Below, one piece after another: positions 43,675-55,600 of a stretch of DNA of 64,000 bases. Origin of the DNA: Geotrypetes seraphini (lineage: Eukaryota > Chordata > Amphibia > Gymnophiona > Dermophiidae). Location of the stretch: positions 457,070,140-457,134,139 of the forward strand of contig NC_047084.1 of the NCBI RefSeq assembly GCF_902459505.1. The letters run 5' to 3'. How positions within the stretch are numbered: the first letter of the stretch is position 1; each line of letters begins with the position of its first letter. Made by a program: the position numbers and the translations under genes. Below the pieces are notes generated by a model. It worked only from the letters and a program-made list of their open reading frames with translations. It was not told the origin of the DNA and did not search any database.

Positions 43675-46600
43675 CTGGAAAGGGAACAAAAGTAAATCCA
43701 GGCCCCAAAAAGAATATTATAGAAACATTCATCCCCAAGTGTAAACCACAGTAAATTAACAAATAGTAAACACTAGAAGTAGAAAATGACACGAGATTGG
43801 GGTGGGGACAGGGCAGGCATGGATAGGGTTACCAGACATCCAGATTTGCCCCAAAATGTCGTCCTTTTGAGTACATGTCCAGGGGTCCAAATGGCTTTTC
43901 AAAACCCGGCACTTTGTCCAGGTTTTGAGAATCTTCCCCTGAAATTGTGTCAGGCAAGAGGGCATCCTTGCATGCACAGATGCCCTCCTGCCCGAACAGA
44001 GCAAGCAGTGGGGGAGGGGCTAGGGCGGGATTAGGGTCACCGTGCATTTAACTATGGAAGCTAAACCAGTCCTAGCCAGTTTAGCATCAAAGTATTTTAC
44101 CTGTCGATTCGCAGAACGGCTCACCATGCTCTTTTCCGTGCTTCCTATTAGCCTCCGATTATACTATGCAAATGTAGTACCAAAAACACACACAGTCAGT
44201 TTTTACCGAAACTGAATCCATGGCCATAGGTTTTGACCGAAACAAACCAGGCAGAAAAAGTATTTTGGGGCCATTTCAGCACCGTAACTGAAACTGAAAT
44301 TTGGCCAGCCTCTAAGGGTGATTCACCTCAAAAAATACCAGCCTCCCTCCTTCTCTTGTACTCCTGCATAACAAGGGCTACTTCAGTGCTAATCCACTAC
44401 CATCTAAGCTCATTTGGAGGTTCATGAAGGCTTTTTTGTTGTTGTGCTTTTACATTATTGCACAACCATATGTGTTCACCATTAACTAGATTACCATAAA
44501 GTTGAAGCTATTCTCGCTCTGGTCTTCCCGCCACACAAATCAACTGTTCAGCCGGTAACTTCTATAGGGTACAGGACAGGAGGCATCACTCACCACACTT
44601 CTTCCTCAACCTGTTTTGTTTGCTTACCTTTAAAAGGTCCTCCCTTAATATTAAGGGCCACCTTCCCTTCCTGGCTTAGATAACCAAACCACTCTCCATG
44701 CTCAGGATCTGTGAACTGTTGGAGAAAGAAAGACAGGCTCTACCATACATTGCTAAAACCCAGGAACCGACTTCTTTCTTTTTGCATCCCCCCTTCCTTT
44801 ACAAGAGAGAAGCACCGGCTTTGCATACCACAGGGGACCAGATGCTCAAAACTCCAGTGCTAGAGGCAAGCGTGCACATCCTATAGCACAACAAAAGCGT
44901 AGAAAACTAGCATCCTCTCCCCAATGCCCAAAGCAAATAGGATGCAAATTTTATGTGAGCTAGGAAGCAAAAAGCAAGAGGGAGGAACATGACCAAAACA
45001 TTTGCACAAGAGCTGCGCGTCTGTGAAACTCTTGTGCACATGCGCCAGGCAAAATAAGTGCAAGAGCACATCAGCATCCTTCCCCCACACCATGAAATAT
45101 AACGCCTCCCCAAAAGGTTGATCACAATCGACCAGTAGATCGCGAAGGCAATGTGAGTTGATTGGAGCCCATCAAGGGCTCCGTGATAGACTCGCGTTGC
45201 CTTCGTGTTCTACCTGCAGAAGCTCCGGGCCGATCAGCCTTCCTCTCCGACATCAGAATTGACATCAGGGATAGGAATGCTGGTCGGCCCAACGCTTCTG
45301 CATCAGGAAGCAGGGAGAGTTTGGGGTGGTGGTGGTTGGGGGGCCTGTTCCCCGATGGCTGCGGCAGTGGCTTGGGGGCTGGCAGAGAGACAGAAAGAAG
45401 GGGAGCAGAGAGATAAAGAAAGAAGGGAAACAGAAAGAAAGGGGGCAGGGAGAAAGAAAGAAAGGGAAGGGGGCAGAGAGAGAGGAAGAAAAAGTTGGTG
45501 GAGGGAATGAGGTCTGGAGGAGAGGAAGCATACAGTAGGCTGAAAGAAGGGAAGAAATATTGGATGCACAGTCAGAAGAAGAAAGTGCAACCATAGACTC
45601 ATGAAATCAACAAACAAAGGTGGGAAAAATGATTTTATTTTCAATTTAGTGATCAAAATGTGACCATTTTGAGAATTTATATCTGCTGTCTATATTTTGC
45701 ACTATGGACCCCTTTTACTAAACTGCAATAGCGGATTTTAGCGCAGGGAGCCTATGAGCGTCAAGAGCAGTCCGGGGCAATCAACGCAGCTCCCTGCGCT
45801 AAAAACTGCTGTCGCGGTTTAGTAAAAAGGGAGGGGGGTATATTTGTCCATTTTTGTATGGTTGTTACTGAGGTGACAGTGCATAGAGTCGTCTGCCTTG
45901 ACCTCTTTGAAAAAAACCCAGAATAGAAATGATAATTCACATTTTCTCTGTGTATAGTGTGCTTTGTGTTTTTTTAAATTTTATTGTTGGTAGATCATTT
46001 TGACTTGGTCATTTTAAAAGTAGCTTGCAAGCTGAAAAAAAGTGTGGGCACCCCTGGTTTAGATCGTCTAAGCAGCTCACACCAAAGCAGAGGAAAACAG
46101 GCAACAATGCCTGCCCTCACCCCCAGCTTTGCTTGGACTCAGACACGCTTTTTTCTCACTACCTGTACTGGCATCTTTTTCTTTTCAAAATGGAGCCAAA
46201 AACTGGCAATTAAATGTGAAACACACTAAAGAAATCCTCTCCTCAAAACCTGAACGTCATCCCCAACCTGGAGGTGTGTTTCTGGTGTTCAATTCTCAGA
46301 AGACAACACAGAAATTAACGCTGGCTTTGAGTGAACACAGAATCACCCTCATTTGAATTCATTTCCATGCATTTAAATACAATTTGCACTAACCTTCAGC
46401 GCACACATTAGCATGTGCGGCTGGAGGGTTTTGTGTATGCTGTGCACAGTAACATGCATGCAGTTCCAGGGCTAATTTCTCCTAGCACCAGTGTTAGGTT
46501 TTGAGTATCTGGGCCAGGGTGGGTCTTGAAGTGGATTTTCTGTTGGCCTAACACAATGGAAGTCAGCAAATGTCCCATATTTGCAGGAAAAGAAGTCTAG

Positions 46601-49600
46601 GGGCAACATGCTGGCTCTGAGTAATGTGGACAGCATGTAAAGTTTGCAAAGATAATCAAGGAGCTGAGGCAGCCAGTTCTGGAACTGAATGTGCAGAAAC
46701 ATATAAGATATGTACACAGTATGGTCAATGCACAAGGACAGTCTGAGCAGAGTTCTGGTTATCACCTATCCTAAAGTGAAGAGGTATTTGGACAGGAGCA
46801 CTGACTGACTCAGGGTGCAGGCTGTTACATACTTCAGGGGCGGGGGGAAAACATTTGTCCAGGAAGTGCTGACTGCTAGTTGTGTTACCTTGCTGAAGAC
46901 AAACTCAAACACCTTCTGGAACAACTGCAAAAGTTTGGCTTCACGTGTTTCAAAGTAAGCCATTAGAAAAGCGATCAAGGCCTCGGTGTGGGGCCACCAC
47001 ATTTTCATATTCCACTCCAGCTAAAACCCAATACACATACAATAAGGATTATTTAGCAACACAGCCCTTAGCTGCTGTGGCAGAAATATGCTTAAGTTAG
47101 AGTCGTGCTTGTTTTATAAAGGGAACTTACGTGCTCATCTCCCTTGATAAAGTAACCCCTGATTCTACCTGTGGAGGAGTAGCCTAAAGATTAGAACAGC
47201 AAACTAAGAACTAGGGAAGCTGGGTTCAAATCCCACTGCTGCTTCCTGATCTTGGGTAAATCAGTTAATCAGCCACTGGCACAGCTATGAACAGATTGTA
47301 AGCCCTGTGGAGACAGGAGAAATAGCTACTGCACCTGAATAGAACTCACCTTGAGCTACTCTTGAAAAGATATGAATTAAATCCCTACCCTTCCTTCCTC
47401 TCAGTCTCAGAGCCTGGTTTATTTTACACACATCTGTATATATTTTATATTATAGGTGCCAGATACCAAGTCCTGCCCCAGAAATGCCACACTCATTCAG
47501 GGTAAAAGCATGTGCACATTTTCACGTGTGTTTATACCATGAACAATTTCAGCAATGACTATTTCTGTGAGTGCTGGTTTAAAGATAATTGCATTTGATA
47601 TACCACCTTACCAGAGTGAAAATAAGAATAGCCTTACTGGGTCAGACCAATGGTCCATCGAGCCCAGTAGCCCGTTCTCACAGTGGCCAATCCAGGTCAC
47701 TAGTACCTGGCCAAAACCCAAGGAGCAGCAATATTCCATGCTACCGATCCAGGGCAAGCAGTGGCTTCCCCCATGTCTTTGTCAATAACAGATTATGGAC
47801 TTTTCCTCCAAGAAATTGTCCAAACCTTTCTTAAAACCAGCTACAATATTTGCTTTTACCACAACCTCTGGCAATGCGTTCCAGAACTTAACTATTTTCT
47901 GAGTGAAAAAATATTTCCTCCTATTGGTTTTAAAAGTATTTCCCTGTAACTTCGAGTGTCCCCCTAGTCTTTGTAATTTTTGACGGAGTGAAAAACCGAT
48001 CCACTCAGGATTTTGTAGACTTCAATCATATCTCCCCTCAGCCGTCTCTTTTCCAAGCTGAAAAGCCCTAACCGTTTTAGTCTTTCCTCATACGAGAGGA
48101 GTTCCACCCCCTTTATCATCTTGGTGGCTAGAGGTCTCACTGTCTAAGCTTTTGTCCTGGAGTGACAAGCAGCAGTAGTGGGAATTGAATCCAGTTCCCC
48201 AAGTTCTCAGCCCACTGCATTAACCATTAGGCTACTCCTGGTTTAGCTGCACTGGAAGCTTTACAACATCCCTGCGACTCCAGCACATGCCTGGCAATGA
48301 CATCTTCATGGTCACTAGTAGATCAGCAGCATCGCTACTGCCCAATTTACAGAACTAATGGCATGGCTCCCAATTGAGGCAAGAATATTATTCATGTTAG
48401 GTTGTACCTGTTACAAGACATTGGCCTTATACCCGATAATATTATTGATCACTTTAAATTTACTGACAGAAAACGCTTTTCAGATTATTTACATTTCCTA
48501 CTGTAAAAGGTTACATATACAAAAGATTTTTCCATAGGATTTTATCTTTTCAAGCTGGATCATGGGATAAACCCTTTTCTGTCCTAATAACAAACTAACT
48601 CCTTTCTTTCCTTTAGAAAAATGCTAAAGACCTACTTATTTGAATGTGATTATAATACACTGTGCTTGTACAGTCTCTTGATTGATAATTGCATTGAACT
48701 GAGAGGTTACTATGGGATATAAGTGAATTTGTTATGTTATAGCAGCAGCAAGGCTGTATAATAGCTTATGAAAATCACTAGCATCCTCCGAGTTTCCAAA
48801 TATTTCTTAACACGTGTTAACAGCGCAGACAGCGGAAGGTACATACTTGCGTGGGGCAGTGTCCATCTACGTCTAAGAAAGAGAAGAGACCACCGTACTC
48901 TCGGTCCCAGCCTGTTTGGAAAGGCTGCACCATGAAGCCTTCTATGGCCACCTTGATGAGTTCCAGATCCTGGTGTTTCACAGCGTAGCAGAGGAGGAAC
49001 CAGCCTGCCTCGATTGCATGACCTGTATTGCATGCGGGAGACAGGAGGAAGAGTCGCAGGGTGACTGGGGGAGGGGAACCGTGAGAACCTAGACCAAACC
49101 GAACTCCAGGTATGGACGGTACCTCAATCCTTTATCCTTGCTGGCTCTTACTTACCGGGGTTCTGCTGCCGGCCCAAGCAGCCAGGCAACTCGTGACCGT
49201 CCTCGGACACATTTTCCAGAACAGCCTTCCCATTGCGCTGTGAAGGAAACACATGGACCTTAATGGGTCAGCAGAGCAGCGCAGTCTTATAGAAATGAGC
49301 AGGTGCTATAAGGGACATCTCTTACAAGAGAAGATGTGGCCTTCTGTGCACAGTAATAAGAAAACTAAGTGTAGCGACAGGCCTCATTTCTCACAGACTA
49401 TTCTGTAGATACTTTCTAATAAAGTTACCAGATATAGTGGGAAACATCACTTCTGGTATATACCGTATACTTGGAATATAAGCAGAGAGTTTTGGGCCCA
49501 AAAATTGGGGTCTACGCTTATATTCAGGTCAGCGCCCACCTGCTGCCCCCTCCTTGATGCGTTGTAGGCCTCTTCCGGGCTTGCCATATGACCTAGTGAT

Positions 49601-52600
49601 CCAGCGGTGGGCTGGGACAGGAGGGATCCTTCCCGTCTCCAGTCCCAGCCAACTCTACAAACTTTTACCTCCCTCCCGCCTCCCCCTTGTACCTTTCAAA
49701 TCCTTGGTGGTCCAGCGGTATACAGGGGCAGGAGCAAGCTTCCTGTGCTCCTGCCCCATCCAGAGCCGCTAGCTGAACGGCTGCCGCAAGTTCTCACCTG
49801 CACCTTTTTTTCCTCCTTTTTAGGAGGGGAAAAAAGGTTATATTCAGGTCAGCATATATTTGAATATATGTGGTAGGTGCTTTATAAGAAATTTATCCTT
49901 TTTTGTTTATTCAGTCCTACCTTAACTGAAATAATTTTCAAGCACCATTCTGACCTCATGTGTAACTTTCTTCAAATTAGACCCCTTATTTTCTAACTTC
50001 TGTTACTCTCTTTCTTACCTAGCTATCCCTCCCTTTTACAAAACCACAGAAGCGGTTTTTAGTGCAGGCCAGGGCGCTGAATGCTCGGCACTGCTCCTGA
50101 CGCTCATAGGAACCCCACACTTTATGTGCCAAGTTAACTTCCAGTTAACAGCCAGTGTCCAGTTAACTTCCAGGTCAGCATGCATAACCTGATATTCAGT
50201 TCTGGGAGCCACGCATGCCTCATCATTGAATATCCGGGGTTAGGTCCTCCGGTGGCTGTGGGCAGCTTACAAGCTGCTTACTGCCACGGGCTGACTATTT
50301 CGCCCGTGCGTTAAAAAATTACCAATATATGAAAACATTTAATAAGAAATACATTTGAAAAAGTTAATGCTGCAGTGAGCGACATCTCTTATAGGTAAGA
50401 GACACAACCTTTTGGTGGACTACTACAACTACTACTAATTATTTCTATAGCGCTACCAGACACACGCAGCGCTGCACAGAGTCACAAAGAAGAAGAAAAC
50501 AGTTCCTGCTTGAAAGAGCTTACAATCTAAACTGCCAAGACAGGATGTCATGGATACAGTTAAAGGGAACGGTTAATCAGCTGGCTGGGCTGGAGGGCAG
50601 AGGGGAGTACATGACAATGAAGCCATTGTGACATCACTGATGAGGTTGGCTCTTATTGGTGGAATGAGGCATTATGACATCACAATCTCAGCTCTGCTTC
50701 CCAAAGACTGAAACTCTTCACACTACTACTATGAATTATTTCTAAAGCGTTACCAGACGCACACAGTGCTGTACAGAGTCACAAAGAAGAAAACAGTCCC
50801 TGCTCAAAAGAGCTTACAATCTAAACAGGCAAGACAGGCAAACAGGATGTCACGGATACAGTTAAAGGGAATGGTTAATCAGCTGGCTGAGTTGGAGGGC
50901 AGAGGATTAGGGTTAAGGATTAAAGGCTACATCAAAAAGGTGGGTTTTCAGTCTGGTTTCATAGGTGCTCTGTGATAAGTTAGGAACTATGAAAGCACAA
51001 GGATAGATGTGTCAGATTATTTGGCAGTCCAGTAGAGCTCTCTTCTGGTTATAAGAGTGCCTGTTAGAAGCCTGGCGTTACAGAGGCTCTTAGATGGTAC
51101 CTGTAGATGCTGCATGATTTGCTGCATAGCCCAGTTCCCCAGCTCAGAGTATTTTGCCGTCATCGCCTCATCCGCCTCCTCCAGCTGTTGCACCAGGCAC
51201 AGCAGCATCATTGGCACTGCCATAGCATTCGTGGGCATTGCACCTGGCAAAGCAGGCCGCCCCAGCTCCGCGAGATCCTGCCGCACCCAACGGACGATCT
51301 CGTCCATCATCTTCACAGCTTCTTCCTAGGCCGGAGAAAATGACGGTCAGAGGTAACACTGGTGCAAAGTCCCTCTGAAGACAAGATCCACCTCGCCCTG
51401 AAGCATTTCTGTGCTTGCAGGCATCCCCACCCCCAGCCATACCACTCCTGTCTTCACACACACCCTTGTCCCCCACCCCCAGGGCACTCCTATCTTCACA
51501 CATGCATCCCCAATTTGTACTCTCCTGCCTGCACACACTCACCCTGTACTTTTGCTGCCCAGTGGCTCTCCAGAGCTCATCCATGGCCATCACATAGAAA
51601 CACTCGCTGAAGATGGTACGTTGCACCTTCGTTGCTTTCCCATCACGTGTCAGCACAAATGCACACTTTTGGGAGCCTGCAGAGACCCGGACATGACGGA
51701 TCAGAAACTCTCCCCCTGGTGCAGAACAGAGACCTACATTATTCTCCAGCTCATTACATAAGAGGTTTAACGTTTAGTAACTTAAATTTTACTTATAACT
51801 AAGCAGAGAATGTAACAACATAATCATAAAAATACAGTGAATAAAAATTACACACACACAAAAAGTATAACATTAAATAACATAATACAGCAAAGGCTTG
51901 CAATATTGATATTACGTGTGGTATCTCACAGTGATCTTATACACATGCCAGCATCATCTCCCAATAACCCAAAATAAACAAGTTAGTCTAACTCTGTCCA
52001 TATTCATGCCCCAACAAAATGAACAAACAGATGACAGCGAGTACCTATATCCCCAGTCCTGGTGGCTTGCTTCCTGCATCTTCTTAACCCTTTCAGGACC
52101 ATAAGGATCGTAGGCCAATTTTTGTGGTTTTGACGACATTTTTATGGTAAAAAGGGCTTGCAGATGCCAAAAAATTGATTTTTTTTGTGAAATATCATTA
52201 TTTTTATTTAAAAAATCACACTTCTGGCTTATGGACAGTGTGGCAAGTGAATCTTCTCGTCAATCTGGCAACGACGCTAATGAATGAATGTCGGAACCAG
52301 TTTGTTTACATAAAGGCAGTATCATATGGAATCCGTACATATCAAATTTAGAACTGTAGACTATCCCAATCAAAATTTATAGGATTTTAAAGTTATGGGA
52401 CAAATATGTCCCTTGGTCCTGAAAGGGTTAAAGGAAAAAGCTGTAAATGCTGCTGGGGGCCTTTTGCCTTGAAAGAAATACCTGGGTATCACAGGAGACA
52501 CGTGGTAGTTTGGACCAGTGATCTCTGACAGCAGCCAGTCTGGAGCTTTTGGAAGTACCTGGCAGATCCCAACAGAGCAGCGTGTTTTCATATAGATTAC

Positions 52601-55600
52601 TCCCCAAACTAAGCATCCATGTCTACCTAATAGGGGCATCTCAAATTGGAACTGTGCCATGTGCGACACGCTCCCCTAGCACCCCTGCTCCGACCAAAAC
52701 ATGGGGAAGATAAAAACACCAAGGGCCTCAGAGATGGGAATGGTACAGTTCACTTTATTAAAAGGCCCAACACTGGCCGTGTTTTGGCAAATACAAAGTG
52801 GTGCCAGTGAAGTCCAATTATTAACACCTTGCTAACTGATTTGTGTGCACATCTGCCCAGCGTGTGAAAAATCATGTGGCTAAGTTCTGACGACCTTTAT
52901 AGAACCTGGGAAGTAATTAGGCATAAGTCAGTTATGTGCATAACTCCAGATTAGTGCCCATTGCCAATCATTGGTACTTAATTATAGAATTGGCATTAAA
53001 TTGTGAAACTGAAGATATTTTATAATTGCGCAATTAACTGTGTGCACCATTTATAGAATTAGGAGGCTAGTATATCGAGCAGACTGCTTTTATCCGTGAT
53101 TGTTTATGTCTTCAAATTTTCCAGTAGATTGGTAGGCCTGACTTCTCTTTAATAAATCCATTTTGGCTCTCTCCCATGAAACTATGTCTATCCAAATGCC
53201 TGAAATTCTCTTATCAGTAGTTTATACGATTTTGCACAGCACCAGCATTAGGATCAATGGCCTTTAGTTCCTGGATTACTCTTGGGGTTCTTTTAAAAAG
53301 CCGGTCTTACATTGGCCATCCTCCAATCCTCAGGCACAGCAGCAGATTTTAACAATAGATACAGATTACCACAAACAGTTCTGTACGGGTTCTGGGACGA
53401 AAACCATCAAGCCCTGGTGATTTACTGCTATTTAGCTTGTCAAATTAGTCTGAAAATTATAGGATGTATTGAAGCAATAACATTCAAGTAATGAATGGTT
53501 TGGAAAACCTCACCTTCTATTTCAAATTGACATACTCAGCTGTTTGAAGCACATTTTGGTGACGGTGACACAGTCCCTTTAAAGGGAAAATGTCCACATA
53601 TGATAAGAACATAAGAACACAGATAAGATTTTTAGATTATTATTCAACATGTGTATAAAGTCTGCATTAAGCCCCCTTCTTACATCAAGATTCTCTCTTG
53701 TCCTTCCTTTTTTCAATCTGTGTAAGCCGCGTTCTTTGTAAACTAGGTACCATGTACAATGTTGTTTGAGCTGGCTGGCCTACAAATAAAGCATTAAAAC
53801 CACCCCAAAAGAATAGTTCCAATGTGAGTATCTCCCCACTATCCTCTTCAGTAAAGACCAATGTAAAGAAAGTAACTTATAAGAACATAAGAAGTTGCCC
53901 CCGCTGAGTCAGACCAGAGGTCCATCTTGCTCAGCGGTCCACTCCCGCGGCGGCCCATCAGGCCTAGTGCCTGAACAGTGGTCCCTGATTAATTTTGTAA
54001 CTTACCTCTAATCCCATCCCTCTACTCTTATCTGTACCCCTCAATCCCTTTGTCTTCCAAGTACCTATCCAAAGCTTCTTTGAACCCCTGTAGCGTGCTC
54101 CTGTTTATCACATCCTCTGGTAGCGCGTTCCATGTATCCACCACCCTCTGTGTGAAAAAGAACTTCCTGGCGTTTGTTCTAAACCTCTCCCCTTTCAATT
54201 TCTCTGAGTGCCCCCTTGTACTTATTGATCCCCTTAATTTGAAAAATCTGTCCCTGTCTATTTTTTCTATGCCCTTCATGATCTTGAAGGTTTCTATCAT
54301 GTCTCCTCTAAGTCTTCGCTTTTCCAGGGAGAAAAGCCCTAGCTTTTTCAGTCTGTCAGTATATGAGAGGTCCTCCATGCCCTTTATTAGCTTAGTTGCT
54401 CTTCTCTGGACCCTCTCAAGTACCTCCATGTCCTTCTTGAGGTACGGCGACCAGAACTGAACACAGTACTCCAGGTGCGGGCGCACCACAGCACGATACA
54501 GTGGCAGATGACTTCCTTTGTCCTGGTCGTGATACCCTTCTTAATGATACCCAACATTCTGTTTGCTTTCCTTGAGGCCGTGGCACACTGCGCCGACGCC
54601 TTCAATGTTGTGTCTACCATCACTCCCAGGTCTCTTTCAAGGTCGCTCACCCCTAGCGCTGATCCCCCCATTTTGTAAGTGAACATCGGGGTTTTTTTCC
54701 CTATATGCATGACCTTGCATTGCCCTATGTTGAAACTCATTTGCCACTTTTTGGCCCATTTTTCCAGTGTTGTCAGATCTTTTTGGAGATCTTCGCAGTC
54801 CTCCATGTTATTGACCTTGCGATATAGTTTGGTGTCATCCGCAAATTTAATAACCTCACATTTAGTTCCTGCCTCCAGGTCGTTAATGAATATATTGAAT
54901 AAGAGCGGTCCCAGTACCGACCCCTGTGGAACTCCGCTCGTGACCCATTGCCAGTCTGAGTAATGTCCCTTTACTCCAACCCTCTGTTTCCTGTCTGCCA
55001 GCCAGTTTTTGATCCATCGGTGGACCTCCCCTTGCACCCCATGGTTCCATAGCTTCCTTAGTAGTCTTTCGTGTGGCACCTTGTAGAAGGCTTTTTGGAA
55101 GTCAAGGTAAATGATATCTATGGATTCTCCTTTATCCACCTGGCTGGTTACCCCCTCAAAGAAGTATAATAAGTTTGTGAGGCATGACCTGCCCTTGCAG
55201 AAGTCATGCTGGCTCGACTTTAGCTGTCCATAGTTGTCGATGTGTTCCCAGATGCTATCTTTAATCAGTGCTTCCATCATCTTTCCCGGGACCGAGGTCA
55301 AGCTCACCAGCCTGTAGTTTCCTGGGTCTCCCCTTGAGCCTTTCTTGAAGATGGGCGTGACATTTGCTATTTTCCTGTCTTCCGGAATCTCTCCAGTTTT
55401 TAGGGATAGGTTGCATATTTGTCGAAGTGGCTCAGCTATTTCGTTCCTTAGTTCCTTGAGTACCCTTGGGTGAATGCCATCTGGACCTGGCGATTTGTCG
55501 CTCTTTAGCCTGTCTATCTGCCCCTTTACCCTCACCCTCCTTATCTAGTGGTAGAACTTGATTATTTTATATAATTGAAAAAAAGCCAGCATTACACTGT

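Noticed and set aside
51168-51656. 162-codon minus frame as one uninterrupted RENBP segment
   Set aside because: Only the first 38 codons match RENBP; after the donor at 51542 the frame is intron read-through.
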